NCBI GenBank assembly: GCA_023417885.1
Contig: JAEZED010000064.1
Span: forward strand, 1 to 35,790
DNA from: Planctomycetota bacterium
Lineage (GTDB): Bacteria > Planctomycetota > Phycisphaerae > Tepidisphaerales > Tepidisphaeraceae
DNA length: 35,790 nucleotides
Direction of reading: 5' to 3'
Below, piece after piece: positions 12,441 through 19,722 of this stretch. The position numbers and the translations under genes were made by a program. The notes under the pieces were generated by a model. The model was given only the letters and a program-made list of their open reading frames with translations. It was not told the origin of the DNA and made no database searches. Position 1 is the first letter of the stretch, and each line of letters begins with the position of its first letter.

Positions 12441-15280
12441 TCGACCTCGACGACACGCACGTCGGGAAGCGCTTCGAGGAAGGAACTTCCGTATCGCTTC
12501 GTCTTCACGCGGCCGTCGAGGAGCACCACGATCCCCTTGTCGCTCCGGCTGCGGATCAGGCGGCCGAAACCCTGCTTGAGCTTGATCACCGCCTCCGGCA
12601 CGGAATATTCCATGAACGGATTTCCGCCGCGCGCCTGCACCTGCTCGAGGCGCGCCTGGGTCAGCGGCTCGTCCGGCACGGCGAAGGGGAGCTTGACGAT
12701 GATGACGTTGCGCAGCGCTTCGCCGCGCACGTCCACGCCCTGCCAGAAGCTGGCCGTGCCGAAGAGCACGCTGCCCGGGTTCTGCCGGAAGCGCTCCAGC
12801 AGGATCCGCCGCGGCGCCTGCTGCCCCTGGACGAGCAGCGGCAGGCCGAGCTCATCCTCGATCGGCGCCTTCAGCCTGTTGGCGGCTTCGATGAGCATCC
12901 GGTAGCTCGTGAAGAGCACGAACGCCCCGCCGTGCGTCTGGCGCAGCCAGTGGAGGATGCGCCCGCCCGCGGCCTTGGTGAATCGCGGATCGTTCGGCTC
13001 GGGCAGCCCCGTCTCGACGTAAAGCGTGGCCTGCGTCGCAAAGTCGAAGGGCGACCCGAGCAGGAGCGACCGGCACGTCTCGTCCTCCGCCAGCCCCAGC
13101 CGCGAGCGGATGTAGGCGAAGCCGGGATCGGCAACGCCGGCGGGGGTTGTAGCAGCGGCGACCCGCCGCTGCCCCTTCTCTTCATCTCGAACCTCGAGCA
13201 CCCGCCGCCGCACGTCTGCAACAGCCGCGGCAAAGTTGTCCTCATGCCGGCCACACCAGGCCCAGTTGGCAAGTCCTGCGCGCTCCGCGTTGGTGCAGGT
13301 GTACTCCACGGCGTGCTCAAGGTCCTCGACGTCCCTGATGAGGTGGTCGTAAGACTCGCGGTGCCAAAACTCCCCGCTTCTACCGAGCATCCTGTTGCCT
13401 TCGTGGGCAATGTAACTCTTGATGGAATGGAGGATCTGCGGGAGCGTGTGATCCTTCAGCGGCTGCATAACGACATGCACGTGATTGGGCATGACACACC
13501 ACGCGATCAGCCGGTATCGAGTGCCGTCGTAGCGCCGGAGCTGCGCCTGTACCAGTTCCGCCAGTTCGGGCTGGCGCAGCCAGCATTCGCCATGTGGCTC
13601 ATCGAGCAGGTCGTCGATCTGCATCCGGGCAAGCCGGTAGAGGCGCACCTTGTCGGAAACACTGATCTCAGTCCCTGATGAGGCGGCCTCTAGCGAATCG
13701 ACTTGATCCTTGTAGCGCGCGATCGCGTCCATCGGCAGCGAGTCGGCAAGACGGAACGTGATCGAGTAGACGGCGCCAGGACGCGCGAGGTGAGGAAGAT
13801 AAGCGCCCCGTGTTGCACGAGCATCGAGCACCGAAGCCATTTGCTGCAATGGCGTCGCAGGGGGCAGCGGCGAGTCGCCGCTGCTACAACCGCGCTCCGG
13901 CGCGTTCCCCTGCTTGGGTAGAGGCTGGAAGCCTCTGCTACTACGGGAGCTCGTCGCCAGGGTTGCGCTCGTCAACACCACGCCGGGAACCTGGCTCCAC
14001 AGCGCTAGCCGGAGCCCCTCACCCACGTCGATCGGCGCCGCGTGGAGCGTGCAGCGGCGCGGCGTGCGGCCGGTCGAGTCGATCCAGTAGACCGCGTCCG
14101 GCATCCCCTGCGACACGATCGCCTCCACCGCGCCCGCCATCGCCGAGAGCTTGTCCGCCTGGCTCCCCGCCTCCAGCTTCAGCTCCAGCGCCTGTTCGTC
14201 CTCCCCCAGCTTGTGGAGACAGGCGCGAATCAGCTTCGCCAGCTCGTGAAGCGGCGGGGAGAGATCGTCCTCCACGAACCTCGCCTCGCGCACGCGGCCG
14301 TTGTCGCGCGCGTAGCGGTCGCGCCAGGCCAGGCACCGCTCGAAGAACCCCTCCGCCGTCCGGTGCAGGGCGAGCACCAGGTCGATCATCTCGTTCACGC
14401 TGTCGCGCGACACCTCCGCGTCCAGCAGCGAGGGCAGGAAGCCGCGCCCGCGCTTCGTGTCGTAGAGATGCCGCAGGGCATAGTTCACGCCGCTCTCGCT
14501 GACCTTGATCCCGAAGTGCTGCCCCGCGACATCCTCGATCGTGTGCGCCTCGTCGAAGATCACGTGGTCGTACTTCGGCAGGTAGTTCACGCCCGCCATG
14601 CGCAGCGCAAGGTCGCTGAAGAAGAGCGCGTGGTTGACGATCAGCAGGTTGCCCGTCTGCATCCGCCGCTTCGCCGCCTGCCAGAAGCAGCGCTGGTAGT
14701 AGCGGCAGCGCTTCCCCATGCAGTTGCCCGCCTCGGCGCGCACCTTCTCCCATACGTTCAGATCCGGCACGACCGGCAGGCTCGCCAGGCTCCCGTCGTG
14801 CTCATCGTCGCGGCCCGCCCACTCCTCGATCTGGAACAGGCTGTCGCTCTCGCGCTCGTTGAAGAGGTTGTGCGCCCGCCGACCCGCGGAATCGAGCCGG
14901 CGATGACAGAGATAGTTCCCCCGCCCTTTCACAAGCACGGCGGTGAACTCGTCGCCATAGACGCTGCGCAGGAGCGGGATGTCCTTCTCGACGATCTGCT
15001 CCTGGAGGCTGATCGTGTGCGTGGAAACGACCACCCGCTTCTTCCGCCGCACCGCCGCGTCGATCGCCGGCAGCAGGTAGGCGAAGCTCTTGCCCGTTCC
15101 CGTTCCCGCCTCGACGAGGAGATGCTCGCCGGAGAGGAAGGCGTTCTCGACGGCGCCGGCCATCTCCAGCTGCTGCGGGCGAAGCTCGTAATCTGCCCCC
15201 AGCCGCCGCGCGATCCCACCACCGGGCCCGAGCAACTCTGCCAGCGACGGCGGCGAGGATGGTTCAGCCTCCGCAGGCAT
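12413..15280 (-). CDS. dinG: DinG-family ATP-dependent helicase carrying an in-frame RAYT transposase
   Basis: DinG/XPD-like superfamily 2 helicases use an Fe-S cluster to unwind DNA, including forks, R-loops and repair intermediates. The 955-residue frame has Walker A (EAGTGTGKS, K64), four cluster cysteines (C125, C187, C192, C198), the DEAH box (D243-H246), motif III (LTSATLA, about 436-442), the second RecA domain starting FAYIRSRLGL (about 721), and motif VI (GFGRLIRSRSDKG). Ordinary members are about 650-720 residues. Here about 270 residues between motif III and FAYIRSRL are foreign: a complete RAYT with REP repeats at both ends, described separately. The frame is uninterrupted throughout. 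The ATG at 15280 follows weak ribosome signals. Whether the fusion folds, is spliced out or is a broken gene is unknown. The last 28 bases overlap the converging membrane-protein gene. Confidence 0.9.
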   Translation of the reverse strand: MPAEAEPSSPPSLAELLGPGGGIARRLGADYELRPQQLEMAGAVENAFLSGEHLLVEAGTGTGKSFAYLLPAIDAAVRRKKRVVVSTHTISLQEQIVEKDIPLLRSVYGDEFTAVLVKGRGNYLCHRRLDSAGRRAHNLFNERESDSLFQIEEWAGRDDEHDGSLASLPVVPDLNVWEKVRAEAGNCMGKRCRYYQRCFWQAAKRRMQTGNLLIVNHALFFSDLALRMAGVNYLPKYDHVIFDEAHTIEDVAGQHFGIKVSESGVNYALRHLYDTKRGRGFLPSLLDAEVSRDSVNEMIDLVLALHRTAEGFFERCLAWRDRYARDNGRVREARFVEDDLSPPLHELAKLIRACLHKLGEDEQALELKLEAGSQADKLSAMAGAVEAIVSQGMPDAVYWIDSTGRTPRRCTLHAAPIDVGEGLRLALWSQVPGVVLTSATLATSSRSSRGFQPLPKQGNAPERGCSSGDSPLPPATPLQQMASVLDARATRGAYLPHLARPGAVYSITFRLADSLPMDAIARYKDQVDSLEAASSGTEISVSDKVRLYRLARMQIDDLLDEPHGECWLRQPELAELVQAQLRRYDGTRYRLIAWCVMPNHVHVVMQPLKDHTLPQILHSIKSYIAHEGNRMLGRSGEFWHRESYDHLIRDVEDLEHAVEYTCTNAERAGLANWAWCGRHEDNFAAAVADVRRRVLEVRDEEKGQRRVAAATTPAGVADPGFAYIRSRLGLAEDETCRSLLLGSPFDFATQATLYVETGLPEPNDPRFTKAAGGRILHWLRQTHGGAFVLFTSYRMLIEAANRLKAPIEDELGLPLLVQGQQAPRRILLERFRQNPGSVLFGTASFWQGVDVRGEALRNVIIVKLPFAVPDEPLTQARLEQVQARGGNPFMEYSVPEAVIKLKQGFGRLIRSRSDKGIVVLLDGRVKTKRYGSSFLEALPDVRVVEVDHRRPDVEA
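13145..13175 (+). repeat. REP A, dinG-distal copy
   Basis: GTAG (13149-13152) is followed by the near-palindrome CAGCGGCGACCCGCCGCTG (13153-13171) and CCCC. This copy is in plus orientation. In the helicase frame it is translated as part of GQRRVAAATTP. It matches REP A copy 2 (minus strand) at 30 of 31 positions. Confidence 0.85.
13861..13891 (-). repeat. REP A, dinG-proximal copy
   Basis: On the minus strand: GTAG (13887-13884), then the perfect 9+1+9 palindrome CAGCGGCGACTCGCCGCTG, then CCCC. It is inverted with respect to the copy at 13145-13175. In the helicase frame it is translated as GCSSGDSPLP. Confidence 0.85.
13918..13943. repeat. REP B, GTAG-headed GGCTGGAAGCC palindrome (copy 2)
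   Basis: GTAG at 13918-13921 overlaps the start of the stem GAGGCT-GGA-AGCCTC (13921-13935), followed by TGCTACTAC, so GTAG also stands at the other side in inverted form. It lies just outside the RAYT element, still within foreign sequence of the dinG frame. It shares its core with 9605-9627. Confidence 0.65.
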
Positions 15281-15317
15281 GTTCGGGGATTATACGGGTG
15301 AGCGTGCGAAACAACCA

Positions 15318-17780
15318 TCACTTTCGTGCCGGCGACTGCTCATCGATCCGCGCCCTTCGCAGGAGGAGGGCATTGCCGATCACGCTCACGTCGCTGAAGG
15401 CCATCGCCCCCGCGGCGATGATCGGGCTCAGGAAACCCAGCGCTGCGACGGGAATGGCGATCACGTTGTAGACGAAGGCGAAGAAGAGGTTCTGCTTGAT
15501 CTTCCGCATCGTCGCCCGGCTCAGGCGAATCGCCGCCGACACGTCGTGCAGCCGGTCGCCCACCAGCACGATTCCACCCGCCTCCTTCGCGGCGTCAGTC
15601 CCGCCGCCGACGGCGATCCCCAGGTCCGCCGCCGCCAGCGCGGGGGCATCGTTGATGCCGTCCCCCACCATCGCGACGCGGCGCGTCCCGCCGTTCTTCA
15701 GGCGCTCGACCACTTCCTTCTTCCCGCCGGGCCGCACGTCCGCATGGATGTTCGCAGGCGCGATCCCTACCAGCTTCGCGACCGCCTGCGCCGTCTCAAA
15801 GCGGTCGCCCGTCAGCAGGTGGATCTCCATGTTCATCCGCTGGAGCGACGCCACCACCTCCGCCGCATCCGGCTTGGGCTGATCCGCGAGGTAGACGGTC
15901 CCAAGGCTGCGCGCTCCCTCCTCCGACTCCTCCACGACGCGGACGGCGGTGGCGCTGTCGGTGACGGCGGAGGCCTGCTCGGCAGCCTGGCGCGATGCCG
16001 ACGACTGGAGGTTGCCGGCGGAAGCGAACTCGGCGTGGCCGACCCGCAGCGCGCGGCCCTCGACCGTGGCCTCGACGCCCAGGCCCGGCTCGTTGCGGAA
16101 GTCGCTCGCCGGCGAGAGCGCGACGCCCCGCTCGCGCGCCCGGCGCACGATCGCCGCTGCCAGCGGGTGCTCGCTGCCCGCCTCGGCCGAGGCGGCGAGG
16201 CGAAGAAGTTCCTCTTCCGTCACGCCCTGCGCCGGCTCGAGGGCGACGACCTCGGGCCGCCCGGTCGTCAGGGTGCCCGTCTTGTCGAAGATCACCACGT
16301 CCAGCCGGCCGGCGCTCTGAATGGCGTCCACGTCGCGCAGCAGGATTCCCCGCCGCGCGCCGCGGCCGGTGCCGACCATGATCGCCGCCGGAACGGCCAG
16401 GCCCAGCGCGCAGGGGCATGCGATGATGAGCACGCTGCACAGCGCGCGGGCGGCGGCGCCCCAGGTGTGCGCAGCCGTCCACGTGGTCTGCCCTTCCTGC
16501 CACATCCACTGCGGGATCATGCCGGGCGCGAAGTAGCCCACCAGCAGCCACGTGACGAAGGTCGCCAGCGCGATCACCAGCACCACGGGCACGAAGATCG
16601 CGCTGATCCGGTCTGCCAGGCGCTGCACGGGCGGCTTGCTCGCCTGCGCCTGCTCCACCAGCCGGATGATCCCCGCCAGCGCCGTCTCGCCGCCGGCGGC
16701 CGTGATGCGCACCACGAGCGAGCCGTCGGTGTTGAGCGTACCGCCGATCACCTCGTCGCCCGCCTTCTTGCGGACGGGGATCGGCTCGCCTGTCAGCATC
16801 GATTCATCCACCCCGCCGGCGCCGCTTTCCACGATGCCGTCAGCGGGGATGCGCGTGCCCGGCTTCACGAGGACGCGATCGCCCGCCTCGAGCTGCGTGG
16901 CCGACACCTCCACCGGCTCGCCCGCCGGCGCCTGGCCCGCGATGCCCAGGCTCACGCCGCCACGATCTTCCGGCAGCCGCAGGGCGGTGGGCGGCGAGAG
17001 ATTGAGCAGCGCGCGGATCGCGCCGCCTGCCTGGTCGCGCGCGCGCCCCTCGAGCCAGTGACCGATCGCGATGAGCGTAAAGAGCCCCGCCGCCTCCATG
17101 AAGTAGAGGTCCGGGAGCACGCCCCACAGACCCAGCAGGTAGCCGAGCAGCGCGATGGTGGAGTAGACGAACGCCGTCCCGCCCCCCAGGGCGATCAGCG
17201 TGTCCATGTCCGTCGTGCCGCGCCGGGCCGCCTTCCAGGCGCCGCGGAAGAAAGCGCTGCCCACGTAGTACGTGATGAACGTTCCGGCGGCGACGCTGAG
17301 CCAGGTCATCCAGCTCAACCCGGCGGCGTGACCGGCGTGCCCGTCGGCGGTGAAGTAGAGAATCCAGTGAAGCGACTCGATCGGCAGCCAGATCGCCAGG
17401 CCCACCAGCGCGCGCCGCTTCCACGCCCCGCCGTGGTGGTGGGCGTGCATCTGCCGCTGCGCCTCGGCCGCCTGCTGGCTGGCGAAATCCTCCCCCTGCT
17501 CGACGTGCGCCGGATACCCGGCCGCGGTCAGGGCCGCGGCGACGGCGGCGGGCTCGGTGCGACCGGGGTCGTAGCCGAAGCGGGCGCGCCCGCGCGGGAG
17601 GTTCACATCGACATCGGCGACGCCATCGACGCGATTGAGCGCGCGGGTGACGTTGGCGACGCACCCCATGCAGGTCATCCCCTCGACGCTGATGGCGGCG
17701 CTGCGGGCGGAGTGCGCGCCGTCATGGACGTGCTCGGATGCGCGGGCGTGCGTTTCGTGGGATGTAAGTTGAGTTGTCAC
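15318..17780 (-). CDS. copA: Copper-translocating P1B-type ATPase
   Basis: This inner-membrane pump exports Cu(I) using ATP. The 820-residue product has a His-rich N-terminus, one heavy-metal-associated domain with M35-T-C37-M-G-C40, a His-rich linker (MHAHHHGG, 111-118), eight predicted helices, TGE (330-332), the channel motif C455-P-C457, the phosphorylation site D499KTGT, SEHPL, and GDGINDAPAL. Y771-N772 matches the P1B-1 helix 7 pair. In helix 8 the usual MxxSS reads MAFSD: an Asp (797) replaces the second Ser of the copper exit site. GTG start at 17780 has GGGAG seven bases upstream. The gene lies 41 bases after csoR in the same direction, so it is probably copper-induced from the csoR promoter. 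Confidence 0.94.
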   Translation of the reverse strand: MTTQLTSHETHARASEHVHDGAHSARSAAISVEGMTCMGCVANVTRALNRVDGVADVDVNLPRGRARFGYDPGRTEPAAVAAALTAAGYPAHVEQGEDFASQQAAEAQRQMHAHHHGGAWKRRALVGLAIWLPIESLHWILYFTADGHAGHAAGLSWMTWLSVAAGTFITYYVGSAFFRGAWKAARRGTTDMDTLIALGGGTAFVYSTIALLGYLLGLWGVLPDLYFMEAAGLFTLIAIGHWLEGRARDQAGGAIRALLNLSPPTALRLPEDRGGVSLGIAGQAPAGEPVEVSATQLEAGDRVLVKPGTRIPADGIVESGAGGVDESMLTGEPIPVRKKAGDEVIGGTLNTDGSLVVRITAAGGETALAGIIRLVEQAQASKPPVQRLADRISAIFVPVVLVIALATFVTWLLVGYFAPGMIPQWMWQEGQTTWTAAHTWGAAARALCSVLIIACPCALGLAVPAAIMVGTGRGARRGILLRDVDAIQSAGRLDVVIFDKTGTLTTGRPEVVALEPAQGVTEEELLRLAASAEAGSEHPLAAAIVRRARERGVALSPASDFRNEPGLGVEATVEGRALRVGHAEFASAGNLQSSASRQAAEQASAVTDSATAVRVVEESEEGARSLGTVYLADQPKPDAAEVVASLQRMNMEIHLLTGDRFETAQAVAKLVGIAPANIHADVRPGGKKEVVERLKNGGTRRVAMVGDGINDAPALAAADLGIAVGGGTDAAKEAGGIVLVGDRLHDVSAAIRLSRATMRKIKQNLFFAFVYNVIAIPVAALGFLSPIIAAGAMAFSDVSVIGNALLLRRARIDEQSPARK

Positions 17781-17821
17781 GGCGTTCTCCCGGCGCTGGC
17801 GCGGCGAGGCCTCTGGTGGTT

Positions 17822-18124
17822 TCAGCGGACGAAGCGGCCGAGCGCGGTCGCGATCTCGTCGATCAGCTCGTTCGTGGAGCGGTTGCGGGTTTCGGGGTGG
17901 GCGTTGGCGCCCGCCCCGTCATCCAGCCGCTCGGCGACGCAGTGCTGAAGGTGGTCGGTGAGAAGCCGGACGCCGACGGCGTCGAGCGCTGAGCGGACGG
18001 CGGCGATCTGCGTGAGAATGTCCACGCAGTACCGGTCCTCCTCCACCATCCGCTGGAGTCCCGCGACTTGGCCGGCAATGCGGCTGAGGCGTCGCCTGAG
18101 TGCTTCCCGATCGGCTTCCTTCAT
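17822..18124 (-). CDS. csoR: CsoR-type copper-sensing transcriptional repressor
   Basis: The 100-residue product is a CsoR/RcnR-family four-helix DNA-binding protein (LRRRLSRIAGQVAGLQRMVEEDRYCVDIL). The Cu(I) ligands C33, H58 and C62 are all present (RYC, TDHLQHC), matching the CsoR pattern rather than the nickel-type RcnR pattern. When apo it represses; Cu(I) releases it. The ATG at 18124 is chosen because an upstream start at 18160 would translate through the operator and -10 box. The -10 hexamer ends only seven bases before this ATG, so the mRNA may be leaderless. It is followed by copA, which fits copper homeostasis. Confidence 0.92.
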   Translation of the reverse strand: MKEADREALRRRLSRIAGQVAGLQRMVEEDRYCVDILTQIAAVRSALDAVGVRLLTDHLQHCVAERLDDGAGANAHPETRNRSTNELIDEIATALGRFVR

Positions 18125-18130
18125 CACCCG

Positions 18131-18160
18131 ATTATACCCTCCAGGGGTATAAATGGTCAA
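18131..18160 (-). promoter_or_regulatory. csoR-copA promoter with CsoR operator
   Basis: On the minus strand there is -35 TTGACC (18160-18155), an 18-base spacer, and a perfect -10 TATAAT (18136-18131). The inverted repeat TTATACCC / GGGTATAA (18132-18139 and 18145-18152, 5-base spacer) covers the spacer and most of the -10 box. TACCC-N5-GGGTA is the style of operator bound by CsoR-family repressors, so binding would block RNA polymerase. Sequence read directly; regulation inferred. Confidence 0.85.
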
Positions 18161-18351
18161 CCACAGGGAGTGTTTGCAAAGAGGGTTGCAACCGGGCGCG
18201 AGTCGGCGCGTTTACACGCGGAGGTGATTGGCTCGAATCGGACTATGTTCCGTTAGATCACAGCCGTGGCACCGTCCTTGAAGCAGCGCCCGGGCCCAGG
18301 CAAACAGACCTTTCCTCCCCGAAGCGACCGTTGACCGCCGGCCGCGCAGGG

Positions 18352-18388
18352 GCAAGGGGGCCGGCAAAAGCCGGCCCCTGTCTCTTGC
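18352..18388. terminator. Strong GGGGCCGGC-AAAA-GCCGGCCCC hairpin
   Basis: A perfect 9-bp stem (18357-18365 with 18370-18378) closes on an AAAA loop. Outer arms GCAAG and CTTGC extend it after a 5-base bulge. It begins just past the DUF502 stop codon and would cap that transcript on the minus strand. No T-tract follows. The 190 bases between here and the csoR promoter hold nothing else I can name. Confidence 0.6.
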
Positions 18389-18391
18389 GCT

Positions 18392-18988
18392 TCAGGGAAG
18401 CGTGGCGTAGGCGCGGCCGACTTCCTCCGGCACGTAGTTGCCGCCGCTCAGGATCCACTTGAAGGCCTCCTCCGGCGTCGTCTCCAGCACGATGCAGTCG
18501 GCGATCGGCACGAACAGGAGCCGGCCGTTCATCGGGTTCGGCGCCGCGGGCACGAAGACGCAGCACGTTTCCGCGTGCCCGGCGATCGCCTCGCCGCTCG
18601 TGAAGCCGATGGTGCGCGAGCGGCCATCCTCCACGGGAACGAGCACGACCCTGGCGAAGATCCCCTCCTTCCCGCCGGGGGTGACGGAGATGTGCTTCCA
18701 AGCCTGGTAGAGGTCGCGCATCAGGGGAACGCGAAGCAGCAGCGCGTCGATGCGCCCGATGAACCACTTGCCGATCAGGCTGCTCACCACCAGACCGAGC
18801 AGGTAGATCAGCACGATCGCGATGAGCACGCCGACGAACGGAATGTCCAGGCCAGTGAGCGCGCGCACCGGGTCACGCGTCGCCGCCTCGACGTACCAGA
18901 CGAAGAAGACCGTCACCACGAGCGGCGTGGCGGCGAAGATGCCGGCCAGGAAGACCTTGCGGAAGTGCTTCTGGATTGGAGATGCCAT
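18392..18988 (-). CDS. DUF502-family membrane protein
   Basis: The 198-residue product has a short basic start and two hydrophobic helices (about residues 12-34 and 49-71), then a soluble domain with GKWFIGRIDALLLRVPLMRDLYQAWKHIS and MNGRLLFVPIADCIVLETTPEEAFKWILSGG. These are the DUF502 hallmarks. The family is widespread in bacteria with no firm function. The start at 18988 is preferred because MASPIQKHFRKVFLAGIF is a normal membrane-protein beginning; an upstream ATG at 19027 is possible, and neither has a clear ribosome site. Ferredoxin lies upstream on the same strand (gap 66 bases). Confidence 0.85.
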   Translation of the reverse strand: MASPIQKHFRKVFLAGIFAATPLVVTVFFVWYVEAATRDPVRALTGLDIPFVGVLIAIVLIYLLGLVVSSLIGKWFIGRIDALLLRVPLMRDLYQAWKHISVTPGGKEGIFARVVLVPVEDGRSRTIGFTSGEAIAGHAETCCVFVPAAPNPMNGRLLFVPIADCIVLETTPEEAFKWILSGGNYVPEEVGRAYATLP

Positions 18989-19054
18989 GCCGCCGCCGAT
19001 TGTGGCGGAGCGGGCGGGCGGGGCCAAATCGGCGCCCGGCCCCGGCAGGCGGCG

Positions 19055-19318
19055 CTACTCCTGCCGGAAGTAGGCGGCGTTCTTCTCGATGAAGCTGGCC
19101 CACTCGGCAGGCAGGTCTTCCTGCGGGTAGATCGCCTGGACTGGGCATTCATCCACGCAGAGCCCGCAGTCGATGCAGACGTCGGGGTCGATGAAGAGCT
19201 GCTCGGCCGCCTCGAACTCCCCTTCATCCTTCGTGGGGTGGATGCAGTCGACGGGGCAGACCTCGACGCAACTGTGATCCTTCGTGCCGATGCAGGGCTG
19301 GGCGATGACGTGGGCCAT
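19055..19318 (-). CDS. fdxA: 7Fe ferredoxin (FdxA-like)
   Basis: The 87-residue cytoplasmic electron carrier has CIGTKDHSCVEVCPVDCIH near the start and CIDCGLCVDECPVQAI after. Cysteines 9, 17 and 58 fit a 3Fe-4S cluster, and 21, 48, 51 and 54 a 4Fe-4S cluster, as in FdxA of Azotobacter and Mycobacterium. The 30-residue tail is typical. The ATG at 19318 has AGGAA seven bases upstream. It shares a 404-base divergent gap with rpoN. Its redox partner here is unknown. Confidence 0.94.
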   Translation of the reverse strand: MAHVIAQPCIGTKDHSCVEVCPVDCIHPTKDEGEFEAAEQLFIDPDVCIDCGLCVDECPVQAIYPQEDLPAEWASFIEKNAAYFRQE

Positions 19319-19589
19319 TGGAGAGTTCCTGAACGCAGTGTTGCGGCGCCGCCGAACTGCCTGAGGGCGGCCGCTTCCGTGCGGCGGGCGGCGACCGCGG
19401 GCGCCAGGTCGATGAATACCCGATGCCCGCGCCAAAGACTAGGGCGCGATGTGTGCCGGGCGGCGCGTCAACCTGCGAGGAGAGAGCGACAAGTTGCAGC
19501 AACGGGGCGTCGCGCGGGCGCTGCGTGGCGGGCACGTTTGCGTCCCTGGTTTCTCCGCTGCTGGATGCGCGCGGTCTGGATTTATGCCG

Positions 19590-19619
19590 TTGGGGAGCCG
19601 GTCGGCCGGATGCTATAGT
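19590..19619 (+). promoter_or_regulatory. Candidate extended -10 promoter of rpoN
   Basis: TGCTATAGT at 19611-19619 is a good extended -10 element. A weak -35 (TTGGGG, 19590-19595) lies 18 bases upstream. Transcription would start about 95 bases before the rpoN ATG. Confidence 0.4.
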
Positions 19620-19660
19620 TCAGATCGGCTAGCAAATTTTGTGCCCGAATGCGGGTTTCT

Positions 19661-19674
19661 GGGCCACGTGGCCC
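19661..19674. repeat. Palindrome in the rpoN leader
   Basis: GGGCCACGTGGCCC is a perfect 14-base palindrome with a CACGTG core, about 50 bases upstream of the rpoN start and downstream of the promoter candidate. It may be an operator or an mRNA hairpin. Its arms differ from parS. Confidence 0.5.
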
Positions 19675-19722
19675 CTGCATCGGCACCCTATCGGACGTGG
19701 AGACAGGCGAGGTTTAAGGCAA

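Larger units (their letters stand above)
13145..13891 (-). mobile_element. REP-RAYT element inserted in dinG
   Basis: The element spans 747 bases (exactly 249 codons) between mirror-image 31-bp ends that differ at one base. Inside is a REP-associated tyrosine transposase (Y1, HUH class), helicase residues about 481-700. It shows RGAYLPHLARPGAVYSITFRLADSLP, WCVMPNHVHVVM with the HUH pair H600/H602, IKSYIAHEGN with a candidate catalytic Tyr623, and SGEFWHRESYDHLIRD. Each end has a GTAG tetranucleotide followed by a 19-bp palindrome, the feature RAYTs recognise in enterobacterial REPs. An internal ATG at 13840 could be its own start, but no ribosome site precedes it. The transposase has no stop codon of its own; translation runs on through the right REP into the helicase. 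Confidence 0.88.
19319..19722. other. Divergent gap between ferredoxin and rpoN
   Basis: This 404-base stretch has no convincing gene; frames across it lack protein-like composition. It contains a promoter candidate at 19590-19619 and a palindrome at 19661-19674 on the rpoN side. The ferredoxin promoter was not identified. Confidence 0.5.

Noticed and set aside
13180..13840. RAYT as a separate gene starting at ATG 13840
   Set aside because: No ribosome site precedes this ATG and the transposase has no stop of its own; the continuous dinG frame is the simpler reading, though internal initiation is not excluded.
13145..13943. Intein or self-splicing insertion in dinG
   Set aside because: No intein N-terminal Cys/Ser block or C-terminal His-Asn motif is present; HUH transposase and REP ends explain the segment.
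15279..17948. 889-codon plus-strand open frame across copA
   Set aside because: It is the antisense shadow of copA; high GC keeps the complementary frame open, and the product is Arg/His/Ala-rich without motifs.
18125..18160. csoR start at ATG 18160
   Set aside because: It would place the promoter -10 box and operator inside the coding region and adds residues outside the CsoR family core.
19661..19674. Second parS site
   Set aside because: It shares only the CACGTG core; the outer arms (GGGC/GCCC) do not match the TGTT/AACA of parS.
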